Shown here one piece after another: positions 1 to 9,231 of a DNA stretch of 64,000 bases; position 1 is the first letter of the stretch; each line of letters starts with the position of its first letter. The stretch comes from DASUPK01 sp963744105 (GTDB lineage Bacteria; Actinomycetota; Thermoleophilia; Solirubrobacterales; 70-9). The stretch spans positions 248,001 through 312,000 of the forward strand of contig CAVUSJ010000002.1 in assembly GCA_963744105.1 (NCBI GenBank), in the 5' to 3' direction. The translations under genes were made by a program, and so were the position numbers. The notes beneath the pieces are model-generated. The model searched no databases. It saw only the letters and a program-made list of their open reading frames with translations, and was not told the DNA's origin.

Positions 1-625
1 AGTCCTCCAGCGAGGCGGACTCGTTGACCGGCATCTCCTCGGGCAGCGAGACGATCGCGACGCCGGTCGTGTCGTGGTCGGTGATGAAGCGGTCGAGCTC
101 CTCGGCCTGGGAATGGATCGGCCCCATGCGCGCGATGCCGGCGAAGGTCCGCGGCGTCTGCAGGAAGCCGATCCCGTGCCCGGTCGCGGGAGCGTCGACG
201 ATGACCAGGTCGTATTCCTCGGCCTTCTTCACCTTACGGTCGGGCTGGGCGAGCTCCCAGATCTTCCCGATCGTGACCAGCTCCTTGAGCCCGGGCGTGG
301 CCGCAGCCAGGTAGTTGAAGATTCGGGAGCGAACGAGCATGTCGCGCATGGCGCGCACCTTGAGCTGCAGCAGCAGGTACTCACGCAGGGACTGGTCGGG
401 GTCGATCGAGATCGACCAGAGGTTCTCCGCCAGCTCGACCTCGTGAAAGCCGATCTCGGCGCGCCTGAACACGCGTGACGCGGTCTCCTGCCCGCCGATC
501 TCGCAGACGATCGTCCGCTTGCCTCGATTGGCCGCCGCCATGCCCAGCGCGATGGCGATCGTGGACTTGCCGACGCCTCCCTTGCCGGTCACGAACACCA
601 GTCGCTTGTCGAGTAGTTCTGGCAT
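1..625 (-). CDS. ArsA/GET3-family ATPase, C-terminus outside window
   Basis: Read on the minus strand from the ATG at 623-625, this frame stays open to the window edge (208 codons). It begins MPELLDKRLVFVTGKGGVGKST, a deviant Walker A P-loop (GKGGVGKST) of the ArsA/GET3 anion-transporting ATPase family, and later has the switch-like segment DLVIVDAPATGHG. Family members are cytosolic dimeric ATPases. Actinobacterial versions are often encoded as two adjacent paralogues and are not necessarily arsenite pumps; no arsenic gene is visible here. It diverges from the parA gene with only 63 bp between starts, so the two may share a promoter region. The C-terminal part and any paired paralogue lie beyond the left edge. 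Confidence 0.85.
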   Translation of the reverse strand, partial: MPELLDKRLVFVTGKGGVGKSTIAIALGMAAANRGKRTIVCEIGGQETASRVFRRAEIGFHEVELAENLWSISIDPDQSLREYLLLQLKVRAMRDMLVRSRIFNYLAAATPGLKELVTIGKIWELAQPDRKVKKAEEYDLVIVDAPATGHGIGFLQTPRTFAGIARMGPIHSQAEELDRFITDHDTTGVAIVSLPEEMPVNESASLED

Positions 626-688
626 GCGGGCGGATTCTTCCAACCAGAGGCAGGAAAGCGAGCCTCGCCTGCGAATTAGCCCGCCTAG

Positions 689-1648
689 ATGGCTAGTTTC
701 CGCAGAAAGCAGGCTTCTCAAACCGTGGACGAGGCTGGGCGCATGCGCGCCGAGGACCTGGTCGCGCCGACGCCCGAGAAGAAGGATAAGGGCGGCGATG
801 CGGGGGACTCGAAGAAGGCGTCCAACGACTCGCCCAAGGCCACGAAGGACACGGGCAAGGCCAAGCAGCCGGACCAGCCCAAGAACAAGGGGCCGGCCAA
901 GGTGATCGCCTTCGCCAACCAGAAGGGCGGCGTCGCCAAGACGACCACCGCCCTCAACCTCGCCGTCGCCTTCAAGGAGTCGGGCCACCGCGTCCTCTGC
1001 GTCGACATGGACCCGCAGGGCAACCTGACCATGTCCCAGGGCGTCGATCCGGACAAGGTCGAGAAGAGCATGTTCGACGTGCTCGTCCACCGGATCCCGA
1101 TCTCGGAGATCATCGTCCACCGCGAGATCGACGTCGCCGTTGCCTCGATCGACCTGGCCGGCGCGGAGATCGCCATGAGCACCCAGATCGGCCGCGAGCG
1201 GGCGCTGCAGAAGGGCCTCGATGAGGTCCGCAACGACTACGACTTCGTCTGCATCGACACCCCGCCGAGCCTCGGACTGCTGACCGTCAACGCCCTCACG
1301 GCCGCGGACAAGGTGATCGTGCCGGTCCAGTGCGAGTACCTCTCGATGCGCGGTCTCGTTCAGCTTCAGAACACCCTCACGATGATCCGGGAGAACCTCA
1401 ACCCGGGCGTCGAGATCGAGGGGATCCTCCCGACGATGCTCGATTCGCGGACCGTCCACGCCAAGGAGGCGGTGGAGATCCTCGAGGAGAATTTCGGCGA
1501 GCTCGTCTTCAAGTCGCGGATCCGCAAGGCGATCAAGTTCGCCGAGGCGCCGGTTCGCGGCACGTCCGTCCTCAAGTACGACCCAAGCTCGAAGGCCGCG
1601 ACTGCGTATCGCGACCTCGCGAAGGAGGTCCTGACCCATGGCTCGTAA
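689..1648 (+). CDS. parA: ParA/Soj-family ATPase
   Basis: 319 aa. A charged, Lys/Asp/Pro-rich N-terminal extension (about residues 1-70) precedes a complete ParA domain: deviant Walker A in FANQKGGVAKTTTALNLA near residue 78, VDMDPQGNLT, and CIDTPPSLGLLT. ParA proteins are nucleotide-switch ATPases that position chromosomes, plasmids or division proteins. No parB follows. Instead the last 11 bases overlap the start of an ftsZ gene, which implies translational coupling and points to a division-site or FtsZ-related role (inference). The start is uncertain: ATG 689 lacks a clear ribosome binding site, and ATG 743 (MRAEDLVAP) is possible. Confidence 0.88.
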   Translation: MASFRRKQASQTVDEAGRMRAEDLVAPTPEKKDKGGDAGDSKKASNDSPKATKDTGKAKQPDQPKNKGPAKVIAFANQKGGVAKTTTALNLAVAFKESGHRVLCVDMDPQGNLTMSQGVDPDKVEKSMFDVLVHRIPISEIIVHREIDVAVASIDLAGAEIAMSTQIGRERALQKGLDEVRNDYDFVCIDTPPSLGLLTVNALTAADKVIVPVQCEYLSMRGLVQLQNTLTMIRENLNPGVEIEGILPTMLDSRTVHAKEAVEILEENFGELVFKSRIRKAIKFAEAPVRGTSVLKYDPSSKAATAYRDLAKEVLTHGS

Positions 1649-3284
1649 GAAGCGCGCCAGCATGCGCGAGGGCCCCCTCGCCGATCTGTTCCGTTCGACC
1701 GACGAGTCCGTCGCGCCGGACGAGGTCAAGGTGACCGCCAACGGCGCCGGCTCGGCCTCGGTCGACGTCGCCGTCGAGGAGCCGGTCCAGGAGACCCCTG
1801 CGCCGGAGCCCATCCCCGAGCCCACGCCGGAGCCCGTTCCCGAGCCGACCCCGGACCCCGTGCCGGAGCCGCTGCCCGCGCCCGGGCCCGAGCCCGTCCC
1901 GGAGCCGACTCCGCCCGAGCCGGTCGCCGAGATCAAGGTCGAGCAGCCCGAGGTCGAGGTGACGATCGAGAAGGCCGACGTCCATCACGAGGGTCTCGAG
2001 CGCCTGATGGGCGGCCCCGGCATCGAGATTCGGCCGGCGTTCGGCCGCGAGGAGCCGGACACGTCCTCGCCGACTCGCCAGCCGGTCGTCCCGCGGACCC
2101 ACCAGGCCGTCCTGCGCGTCGTCGGCGTCGGCGGCGCCGGAGTCAACGCCGTCAACCGGATGGTCGAGGCCGAGCTGCCCGGCGTCGAGTTCCTCGCCAT
2201 CAACACCGACCTTCAGTCCCTGCAGACCTCGAACGCCGACGTGACGCTCCACATCGGTTCCGAGCTCACCCGTGGGCTCGGCTCCGGCTCCGACCCCAGG
2301 GTCGGCTACCGCGCCGCGTACGAGGAGCAGGACAAGATCAAGGAGCTGCTCAAGGGCTCTGACATGGTCTTCCTGGCCTCGGGCTCCGGCGGAGGCACCG
2401 GCACCGGAGCGGCCCCCGTGGTCGCCAAGCTTGCGCGCGACATCGGCGCGCTCACCGTGGCCGCGGTCACCAAGCCGTTCGCCTTCGAGGGCGCGCGCCG
2501 CGCCGCCCAGGCCGAGGAGGGCATCGCCGCCCTCGGCAAGGAGGTCGACACGATGATCGTCGTGCCGAACGAGCGGCTGCTGACCATCCTCGAGAGGCGC
2601 ACCTCGATCGTCGACGCCTTCAAGGTTGCCGACGACGTCCTGCGCCAGGCCGTCCAGGGCATCTCCGACCTGGTGATGCTCCCGGGCCTGATCAACCTCG
2701 ACTTCGCCGATGTCCGCACGACCATGATCGAGGCCGGTGACGCGATCCTCGGCATCGGCATGGGCGCGGGAGAGCATCGCGCGACCATCGCGGCCGAGAA
2801 GGCCGTCTCCTCGCCGCTGCTCGAGACCTCGGTCGAGGGCGCGCATTCGCTGCTGCTCTCGATCACCGGCGGACCGGACCTCTCGCTGATCGAGGCGAGC
2901 GAGGCGGCGGAGATCGTCAAGGCCGCCGCCCATCCGGAGGCCGAGATCATCTTCGGGGCGAGCGTCGACGAGGACATGGCCGAGGAGGTCTGGATCACGG
3001 TCATCGCCACTCGGTTCGACTCCGCCTTCAACCAGCGCTTCCGACGCGACCGGCGCACCGATTCGCGCGAGCCGCGCCTGCCCGACAGGGACGCGGCGCT
3101 GCGACCCGAGCGCTACTCCGACCCCGTGGGCGACTATCGGGAAGCCCTCCCCAGGCGGTCGGGCAGCGCCGACGAGCTCTATGGAGACGGAGTCTGGGGC
3201 CGTGACCCCGGGCGCCGGCCCACCGAGCCGCGGCCGCTCGACGGCCGGATGCTGGACGTACCTGAGTTCCAGCCCGGCGACTAG
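1638..3284 (+). CDS. ftsZ: Cell division GTPase FtsZ with long N-terminal extension
   Basis: 548 aa, longer than a usual FtsZ (380-450 aa). Residues 1-22 form a basic segment (MARKKRASMREGPLADLF). Residues about 55-95 are Pro/Glu repeats. The GTPase core starts near residue 155 (VVGVGGAGVNAVN), with the tubulin signature GSGGGTGTG at about 249 and the T7 loop NLDFAD at about 353-358, so GTP hydrolysis residues are intact. A disordered Arg-rich linker ends in LDVPEFQPGD, matching the C-terminal conserved peptide (DVPxF) by which actinobacterial FtsZ binds partners. It overlaps parA by 11 bp and is not in a division/cell-wall cluster within the window. It is probably the true FtsZ rather than CetZ, because the C-terminal peptide is present. 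Confidence 0.93.
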   Translation: MARKKRASMREGPLADLFRSTDESVAPDEVKVTANGAGSASVDVAVEEPVQETPAPEPIPEPTPEPVPEPTPDPVPEPLPAPGPEPVPEPTPPEPVAEIKVEQPEVEVTIEKADVHHEGLERLMGGPGIEIRPAFGREEPDTSSPTRQPVVPRTHQAVLRVVGVGGAGVNAVNRMVEAELPGVEFLAINTDLQSLQTSNADVTLHIGSELTRGLGSGSDPRVGYRAAYEEQDKIKELLKGSDMVFLASGSGGGTGTGAAPVVAKLARDIGALTVAAVTKPFAFEGARRAAQAEEGIAALGKEVDTMIVVPNERLLTILERRTSIVDAFKVADDVLRQAVQGISDLVMLPGLINLDFADVRTTMIEAGDAILGIGMGAGEHRATIAAEKAVSSPLLETSVEGAHSLLLSITGGPDLSLIEASEAAEIVKAAAHPEAEIIFGASVDEDMAEEVWITVIATRFDSAFNQRFRRDRRTDSREPRLPDRDAALRPERYSDPVGDYREALPRRSGSADELYGDGVWGRDPGRRPTEPRPLDGRMLDVPEFQPGD

Positions 3285-3343
3285 ACTCCGCACGTCCGAG
3301 GGGGATGTGGGGGCCTCCCGTCAGCAATCAAGGAGGGACGATC

Positions 3344-3943
3344 GTGAGAGGGAGTTTCACGCGTGCGGGCCGCGTCTGGACGCCGGCCATCCTGCTGATC
3401 ACGGCCAGCCTGCTCGTGGGGACCGTCGCCGCGAACGCCGGTGCCGCCCGCGACGCTCGCGCCGTGACCGCGAAGAAGCACAAGTGCAAGAAGAAGAAAA
3501 AGGGCTTCACTTCGAAGAAGAGGAAGTGCAAGCACAAGCTGACGATTCCGGGCCCGATCGTTCGCGCGACGATCAGCTGGCCAGCGGGCGAGGTCGACCT
3601 GCATGCGTTCGACTCGGCCGGGAACCGGAGCGGTATCGCCTTCCCCTGCCCGTCGAACCCATGTCCGATGGCGGAGGGCATTCCCAATGCCGTGCACTCC
3701 ACCGACGCGAACAACGGCGGCTCGGAGTCCTTCACGGACAACATCTTCGTGATCGGCGGCAGTGCGAATCGGGAATTCGCGTATGCGGTCTGCTTCTACG
3801 ACAACGCGAACCTCACGTTCACCGGCGTCAATCGCCTGGGGCAGAGCCAGTCGCTTCCGATCAATGGCCTGGCCGGTGAGGGCCATGCGGTGACGGTGAC
3901 CGGCGGCCCGGGCGTTCCGTCGACCTTCTCCTGCCCCGCCTGA
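3344..3943 (+). CDS. Secreted protein with Lys/Cys-rich segment
   Basis: 199 aa from GTG 3344, chosen because AAGGAGGG lies 7-8 bases upstream. An N-terminal signal peptide (TPAILLITASLLVGTVAANAGA) is followed by a strongly basic stretch of Lys, Cys and His (about residues 43-65, KKHKCKKKKK) and then a beta-rich domain of about 130 residues with several Cys, ending SCPA. The protein is presumably exported. The domain is not recognised. The same kind of basic Lys/Cys/His segment appears in several other secreted proteins of this window. A strong terminator follows directly, so it is probably monocistronic. Confidence 0.8.
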   Translation: MRGSFTRAGRVWTPAILLITASLLVGTVAANAGAARDARAVTAKKHKCKKKKKGFTSKKRKCKHKLTIPGPIVRATISWPAGEVDLHAFDSAGNRSGIAFPCPSNPCPMAEGIPNAVHSTDANNGGSESFTDNIFVIGGSANREFAYAVCFYDNANLTFTGVNRLGQSQSLPINGLAGEGHAVTVTGGPGVPSTFSCPA

Positions 3944-3968
3944 GCAGGGTCTGAACCAAGCAGCTGAG

Positions 3969-3998
3969 AACGGCCGGCGCAAGCCGGCCGTTTTCTTT
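3969..3998 (+). terminator. Rho-independent terminator after the secreted Lys-rich protein
   Basis: A perfect 10-bp stem (AACGGCCGGC, loop GCAA, GCCGGCCGTT) is followed by TTCTTT. It lies 26 bp after the stop codon of the upstream gene and before the gamma-glutamyltransferase start. Confidence 0.88.
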
Positions 3999-4026
3999 CG
4001 GGTGGCGCCGTCCCTAGGCTCCCCGC

Positions 4027-5595
4027 ATGAGCGAACCGAGGGGAGTCGTCGCCGCGGGGCACCCGCTCACCGCGGAGGCCGGCGCGCAGGTCCTGCGCGA
4101 AGGCGGGAACGCGGTCGACGCGGCCGTCTGCGCGATCCTCACCTCGTTCGTCTGCGAGAGCTACCTGACGGGCTTCGGCGCGGGCGGGTTCATGATGGTC
4201 CACGCGGGTGGGGAGAGCACGCTGATCGACTTCTTCGTCGCCGCGGGCGGCGCTGACGGGGTGGACCGGCAGGCCGAGCTCCTCCCGATCTCCGTCTACT
4301 TCGACGAGACGCCGCAGATCTTCAACTGCGGCTCCGCCTCGTGTGGGGTGCCCGGCAATCCGGCCGGCATCGAATACGTCTGGAAGCGCTGGGGGTCCGT
4401 GCCGATGGAACGGCTGGCGAGGCCGGGAGTCGAGCTCGGCCGCGAAGGAGTGCAGCTGACCGCCGGCGCGGAGTACTTCCACGAGATCCTCCATCCGATC
4501 CTGGTCTCCTCACCCGAGTCCGCGGCGCTGTACACGCCCGAGGGCCGCCAGTTGGTGGAGGGAGACGTCTTCCATTACAAGGAGATGGCCGACGCCCTGG
4601 AGCGCTTCGCGGCGGAGGGTGCCGAGCCGTTCTACCGCGGAGACATCGCCCGCGCGGTCTGCGACTGGGTGCGAGAGCGCGGCGGCACGCTCGGGATGGA
4701 CGACATGGCCGCCTACAAGCCGATCGAGCGCCGTCCGGTCAGCGCGCGCTTCCGCGGGCACGAGGTGCTCACCAACCCGCCACCCTCGTCGGGAGGCATC
4801 CTGATCGGCTACTCACTGGGACTGCTCGAGCGGCTCGGGCCGACGAGCGGGGTGGAGGGGATCGTGGCGGCGAGCGAGGCCGCCAACTCCAGGCGCTCCG
4901 ATGACTTCCACGAGGGCCTGCACGACCCGGAGTACGTGAAGCGCTTCCTCGACTCGGACCTGGACGAGGTGGCGGCGCGGATCCAGGACGGCGAGTGGGT
5001 CGGAGGCCACGGCGGCGCGGGCGGTCCGGACGATCCCGAGGACCGGATCGGTTCGACGACCCACCTCGCCGTGATCGATGCGGACGGCAACTGCGCCTCG
5101 GTGACCTGCTCGAACGGCACGGGGTCGGGCGTCGTGGTGCCCGGCACGGGCGTGCACGTCAACAACATGCTCGGCGAAGAGGACCTGAACCCGCAGGGCT
5201 TCCACCGGATTCCTCCGGGGCGACGGGTCAGCTCGATGATGGCCCCGACGCTGGCGCTGCGCGACGGCGAGGTCGTGCTTGGGCTGGGTAGCGCAGGCTC
5301 CAACCGGATCCGCTCGGCGATCCTGCAGACGACGGTCAGGGTCCTGGAGCAGGGGATGGACGCCGAGGAGGCCGTCGTCGCCGGCCGGCTTCACTTCGAG
5401 GCCGGCACGGTGCAATCGGAGCCCGGGGTCGACGAGGACGGCCTGGACGACCTGGAGCGCCGGGGAGTCCCGGTGGTTCGCTGGAAGCGGAAGAACCTCT
5501 TCTTCGGCGGCGCGCAGGCAGTACGGCGCGACCCCAGTGGCGTGCTCAGCGGCGGCGGGGACCCGCGTCGCGGCGGAGCGGTCGCCTTCGCCTAG
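4027..5595 (+). CDS. ggt: Gamma-glutamyltransferase family protein
   Basis: 522 aa, typical GGT length. It has the large-subunit opening GVVAAGHPLTAEAGAQVLREGGNAVDAAV and the autoprocessing site GSTTHLAVID, where Thr344 (first Thr of TTH) is the expected N-terminal nucleophile of the small subunit. PPPSSGG and a GSAGSNRIRSAI block near the C-terminus also match the family. GGTs cleave or transfer the gamma-glutamyl group of glutathione-like compounds. No signal peptide is visible, so this copy looks cytoplasmic, unlike secreted bacterial GGTs; the natural substrate is unknown. The start has no better alternative. Confidence 0.92.
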   Translation: MSEPRGVVAAGHPLTAEAGAQVLREGGNAVDAAVCAILTSFVCESYLTGFGAGGFMMVHAGGESTLIDFFVAAGGADGVDRQAELLPISVYFDETPQIFNCGSASCGVPGNPAGIEYVWKRWGSVPMERLARPGVELGREGVQLTAGAEYFHEILHPILVSSPESAALYTPEGRQLVEGDVFHYKEMADALERFAAEGAEPFYRGDIARAVCDWVRERGGTLGMDDMAAYKPIERRPVSARFRGHEVLTNPPPSSGGILIGYSLGLLERLGPTSGVEGIVAASEAANSRRSDDFHEGLHDPEYVKRFLDSDLDEVAARIQDGEWVGGHGGAGGPDDPEDRIGSTTHLAVIDADGNCASVTCSNGTGSGVVVPGTGVHVNNMLGEEDLNPQGFHRIPPGRRVSSMMAPTLALRDGEVVLGLGSAGSNRIRSAILQTTVRVLEQGMDAEEAVVAGRLHFEAGTVQSEPGVDEDGLDDLERRGVPVVRWKRKNLFFGGAQAVRRDPSGVLSGGGDPRRGGAVAFA

Positions 5596-5622
5596 GCGAT
5601 TCGGCCGCCCGCGGCGGCGCGG

Positions 5623-6252
5623 CTATTCGAGGCCCGGCAGGTGGACCTTGCCGTTGCCACTGGCGCGCTCAGCGGCCTCCTCCGCCCGCTCCAGCGCCTT
5701 GCCCACCGCTCCGAGGGCGTTCGCCAGCAGAGCCATGCGCTCGTCCTCGTCGCGCATCTCCAGCAGCTGCTGCTTCGTCTCGGGCGGCAGCTCGATCCGG
5801 GCGGCGAGCGCGTACGCGCCCGCTCCCTCGAGCTCCTCCGGCTCGGGCCGCTGACCGGTCGCTCGCTCGGCCAGGTCAGCGAAGGACTCGCGCGCCGCGG
5901 CCGCCGCGTCCTCGTCGATCGGGGGCACGTCCTCGTCCGGGATCAGCTCGACCTCGCCGGTGGGGTACTCGGGCGATTCGAAGCGGTCCAGGACCCGGAA
6001 CGGCGCCTCTCCGCGGACCAGGATGTTCAGGCGCCCGTCTTCGAAGCGCTCGGTGACGTCGTCGATTCGCGCGGTGCAGCCGATCGAGCGGGCACCGTCG
6101 TCGTCGCGGAGGACGATGCCGAACGGCTCGCCCGCCTCCAACGAGGTTCCAACCATCCGCTTGTAGCGCTCTTCGAAGATGTGCAGCGGGACCTGCTCGC
6201 CGGGGAGCAGGACCAGCGGCAGCTCGAAGATCGGGAGCTCGAGACCTGCCAT
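5623..6252 (-). CDS. Lon N-terminal (LON substrate-binding) domain protein
   Basis: 209 aa from ATG 6252 (MAGLELPIFELPLVLLPGEQVPLHIFEERYKRM). The segment FPLxxVLLPGExxPLHIFExRY is the hallmark of the stand-alone LON substrate-binding domain (PF02190). A helical, acidic C-terminal region with PETKQQLLEMRDEDERMALL resembles the three-helix part of Lon N-domains. No AAA+ or protease domain follows, so it is not a Lon protease; such proteins may act as adaptors (inference). The gene diverges from the adenylate cyclase 25 bp away. A longer upstream reading frame exists but is antisense to that cyclase and is rejected. Confidence 0.85.
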   Translation of the reverse strand: MAGLELPIFELPLVLLPGEQVPLHIFEERYKRMVGTSLEAGEPFGIVLRDDDGARSIGCTARIDDVTERFEDGRLNILVRGEAPFRVLDRFESPEYPTGEVELIPDEDVPPIDEDAAAAARESFADLAERATGQRPEPEELEGAGAYALAARIELPPETKQQLLEMRDEDERMALLANALGAVGKALERAEEAAERASGNGKVHLPGLE

Positions 6253-6276
6253 CCCCACGCATCTTAGGATCCGGCG

Positions 6277-7404
6277 ATGGCCGAGATCGATTTCGAGCGG
6301 GAAGGGCTGCTCGACGGGCTCGATGGGGAGGCGCGTGAGGCGCGTCTGGCACTGCTCAATGACCTGGCGGATGACGGCATCCCGCTCGACGAGCTGAAGC
6401 GCGCGGTCGAGGAGAACCGGCTCGTCCTGCTTCCCGTGGAGCGGGTCTTCGATTCCGGGGAGAAGCGCTACAGCGCCGCCGAGATCGCGGAGGGCGCGGG
6501 ACTCGAGCTCGAGTTCCTCGTCCGGCTGCTGCAGGCCCTCGGCGCGCCGATCCCCGAGGACCACGAGCTCTCGTACACGGATCAGGACCTTGATGCGGCG
6601 AAGCGCGCCAAGCTCTTCATGGACGCGGGACTCCCGGAGGAGGGAGTCCTCGAGACCTCTCGGATCATCGGCATCTCGATGGCGAGCCTGGCCGATGCGA
6701 ACCGGGACATGGTCGGCGAGGTGTTCACTGAGCCGGGCATAAACGAGCGGGAGCTGGCGATGCGCTACGCGGCCGCCGCGAAGACGATGCCGCCGCTGCT
6801 GGGGGAGACCCTGCTCCACGCCTACCGGATCAACCTGCGGGAGGCGATCCGCCAGGCGGTCGTGACCGAGGCGGAGGTGGCGCAGGGCAGGCTGCAGGGC
6901 TCGGACGAGGTGGCGATCGCCTTCGCCGACCTGGTCGGGTTCACAAGCCTGGGCGAATCGATGGAGATCGAGGAGCTCGGTCAGATGACCGGACGGCTCT
7001 TCGAGCTGGCCTCCCAGGCCGCGCGCCCGCCGGTGCGCCTGGTGAAGATGATCGGAGACGCGGCCATGTTCGCCTCGCGAGATCCCGTGCCGCTGATGGA
7101 GGCAGTCGTCGGGCTGGTCGATGCCGCCGGCGATGGCGAGATTCCCTCGCTCAAGGCCGGCGCTGCCTACGGCCCGGCGCTGGGGCGCGGGGGGGACTGG
7201 TATGGGCGGCCGGTCAACCTGGCGGCGAGGATCACCTCTGCGGCCCGTCCGGACAGCGTGCTCGTCGATGAGTCGGTTAAGGACTCGCTCGAGGAGGCGA
7301 ACGGGGACCGCTTCCGCTTCTCCTTCGCAGGCAGGCGCCGGTTCAAGGGGATCAGCGGGGAGACGGCCGTCCACCGGGTGCGGGCGGCAGACGAGAAGAG
7401 TTAA
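6277..7404 (+). CDS. Class III adenylate cyclase with N-terminal regulatory domain
   Basis: 375 aa. Residues about 1-200 form a helical N-terminal domain (ERVFDSGEKRYSAAEIAEGAGL...) like the autoinhibitory, pH-responsive part of mycobacterial Rv1264/Rv2212 cyclases. The class III catalytic domain follows (about 205-370): AIAFADLVGFTSLGE provides the first metal-binding Asp, VKMIGDAAMFAS the second, and RPVNLAARITSAA the transition-state Asn/Arg. It makes cAMP from ATP and is expected to be a soluble homodimer. It is separated from the LON-domain gene by a short divergent intergenic region. Confidence 0.9.
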   Translation: MAEIDFEREGLLDGLDGEAREARLALLNDLADDGIPLDELKRAVEENRLVLLPVERVFDSGEKRYSAAEIAEGAGLELEFLVRLLQALGAPIPEDHELSYTDQDLDAAKRAKLFMDAGLPEEGVLETSRIIGISMASLADANRDMVGEVFTEPGINERELAMRYAAAAKTMPPLLGETLLHAYRINLREAIRQAVVTEAEVAQGRLQGSDEVAIAFADLVGFTSLGESMEIEELGQMTGRLFELASQAARPPVRLVKMIGDAAMFASRDPVPLMEAVVGLVDAAGDGEIPSLKAGAAYGPALGRGGDWYGRPVNLAARITSAARPDSVLVDESVKDSLEEANGDRFRFSFAGRRRFKGISGETAVHRVRAADEKS

Positions 7405-7458
7405 TCCGCGCGTAACGACTCGGCGTAACGCTGGGTCGATGTCCGAGTCTGGAGAGCG

Positions 7459-9183
7459 ATGGCACTGCTGATGCTGTTCGCGCTCGTCGCGGGGGCGGGC
7501 ACCGCCCTGTCCCCGTGCGTGCTGCCGATCCTGCCGGCCGTCCTGGCCGCGGGCGTCACCGGCGACCGGCGGCGGCCGCTGGGAGTGGTCACCGGGCTGG
7601 CGATCTCATTCACCTTTGCGACGGTCGCGCTGGTCTACGTGATCAACGCGCTCGGGCTCCCGAACGGCTTCGCCCGGGATCTCGCCATCGCGGTTCTCTT
7701 CGTCTTCGGGATCTCGCTGCTGATTCCGCCGATCGGCGACCGGGTCGAGGCGTTCGCAAGCCGCCTGGCGCCCGGACCGGCTCGCTTCCGGGGCGACGGC
7801 TTCGGGTCCGGGCTGGTCGTGGGAGCGAGCCTGGGGCTGGTCTACGCCCCCTGCGCCGGACCGATCCTCGCCGGGGTGATCGTGGTCTCGGCGGCGCAGG
7901 ACTTCACGGCGGGGCGCCTCGCGGTCGCCCTCTCCTATGCGATCGGCTCGGCGATCGTTCTTTATCTGCTGCTGCTCGGCGGGAGGCGGTTGACGCAGCG
8001 GCTCAACCCGGTGCGCGGGCGGGTGCAGATGGCGATGGGCGCCGTGATGGTGCTCGTCGCAATCGCGATGAGCGCGAACCTGGACGTCCGCTTCCAGACC
8101 GAGATCGCCAGCGCGCTGCCGCGGTTCCTCGTCAACCCGACGGAGAGCATCGAGAAGAGCAAGGCGATCTCGACGCCGCTCGCCAAGGTGAGCCAGCACG
8201 GGACGCCGGTGGTGCCTGCGGGCGAACTCAATCAGCCGGTCAGCCTGCAGACGTATGGCCAGGCGCCCGACTTCACCGGGACGCAGGACTGGTTCAACAC
8301 GCCCGGCGGCGAGTCGCTCTCGATGAACGACCTGCGCGGCAAGGTCGTGTTGATCGACTTCTGGACCTACACCTGCATCAACTGCATCCGCACCCTGCCC
8401 TATCTCGAAGCTTGGCAGCAGCGGTACGGGAGCCAGGGCTTCACCGTCGTGGGGGTCCACTCGCCGGAGTTCCCGTTCGAGAAGGACGCGGGCAACGTCC
8501 AGGCGGCGATCCGTCAGAACCACCTGACCTATCCCGTGGTCCAGGACAACGACCTGGCGACCTGGGACGCGTGGGGCAACCAGTACTGGCCGGCGGACTA
8601 CCTGGTCGACGCTCAGGGGAACGTCCGCGAAGCGCACTTCGGCGAGGGCGACTACGCGGAGACCGAGCGGGCGATCAGGACGCTGCTCCGAGAGGCCGGC
8701 CACTCGAAGCTCGGCTCGGGCTCCCGCGCGGCGGCGCAGGAGCCATCCGCCGGGACCACGACCCCCGAGACCTATCTGGGGGCCGCGCGGGCGATGGGCT
8801 GGGTGACGCCGGTTCACCCCGGTGACCAGGACTTCGGTGCGGCCGCCGGCCCGCTCTCCGTCAACCAGTTCGCCTACGCGGGCCACTGGGGGATCAGCGA
8901 CGAGGACGCGAGGGCCGGCGAGGGCGCCGAGATCGACATGGAGTTCAACGCCCGCCGCGTCTTCCTGGTCCTGGGCTCCCCGGAGCAGGCGCGCCACGTC
9001 CAGGTCCTCCTCGACGGCAAGCCGATCCCGGCGAAGCTCGCGGGCGCCGACGTCCGCGACGGGCGGGCGACCGTCCAGGCGCAGCGGCTCTACCGTCTCG
9101 TCGATCTCCCGGCGGTCTCGCAGCACCGCCTCTCGCTGATCTTCGATCCCGGCGTCACGGGTTACGCGTTCACCTTCGGGTAG
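7459..9183 (+). CDS. DipZ-like CcdA/thioredoxin fusion
   Basis: 574 aa. N-terminal CcdA-type membrane domain (about 1-205) with the two redox Cys motifs SPCVLP (Cys20) and APCAGP. A TlpA/redoxin domain follows with the active site WTYTCINCIRTLPY. The C-terminal beta domain (about 440-574) resembles the carbohydrate-binding-like module of M. tuberculosis DipZ (Rv2874). The family carries electrons from cytosolic thioredoxin across the membrane to extracytoplasmic disulfides. All redox Cys expected are present. It is probably monocistronic, with the next gene starting at an inverted repeat 48 bp downstream. Confidence 0.92.
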   Translation: MALLMLFALVAGAGTALSPCVLPILPAVLAAGVTGDRRRPLGVVTGLAISFTFATVALVYVINALGLPNGFARDLAIAVLFVFGISLLIPPIGDRVEAFASRLAPGPARFRGDGFGSGLVVGASLGLVYAPCAGPILAGVIVVSAAQDFTAGRLAVALSYAIGSAIVLYLLLLGGRRLTQRLNPVRGRVQMAMGAVMVLVAIAMSANLDVRFQTEIASALPRFLVNPTESIEKSKAISTPLAKVSQHGTPVVPAGELNQPVSLQTYGQAPDFTGTQDWFNTPGGESLSMNDLRGKVVLIDFWTYTCINCIRTLPYLEAWQQRYGSQGFTVVGVHSPEFPFEKDAGNVQAAIRQNHLTYPVVQDNDLATWDAWGNQYWPADYLVDAQGNVREAHFGEGDYAETERAIRTLLREAGHSKLGSGSRAAAQEPSAGTTTPETYLGAARAMGWVTPVHPGDQDFGAAAGPLSVNQFAYAGHWGISDEDARAGEGAEIDMEFNARRVFLVLGSPEQARHVQVLLDGKPIPAKLAGADVRDGRATVQAQRLYRLVDLPAVSQHRLSLIFDPGVTGYAFTFG

Positions 9184-9231
9184 GCCGCGCCGGGACGAAA
9201 ACCGGCGATGAAGGGGGCGATATTCGGGGCG

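Noticed and set aside
1572..3293. Long reading frame antisense to ftsZ
   Set aside because: Acidic/Arg-rich low-complexity translation typical of GC-rich antisense frames; ftsZ is clearly the coding strand.
3301..3344. Upstream ATG 3305 as the start of the secreted Lys-rich protein
   Set aside because: It lacks a ribosome binding site and would put 13 residues before the signal peptide; GTG 3344 has AAGGAGGG in place.
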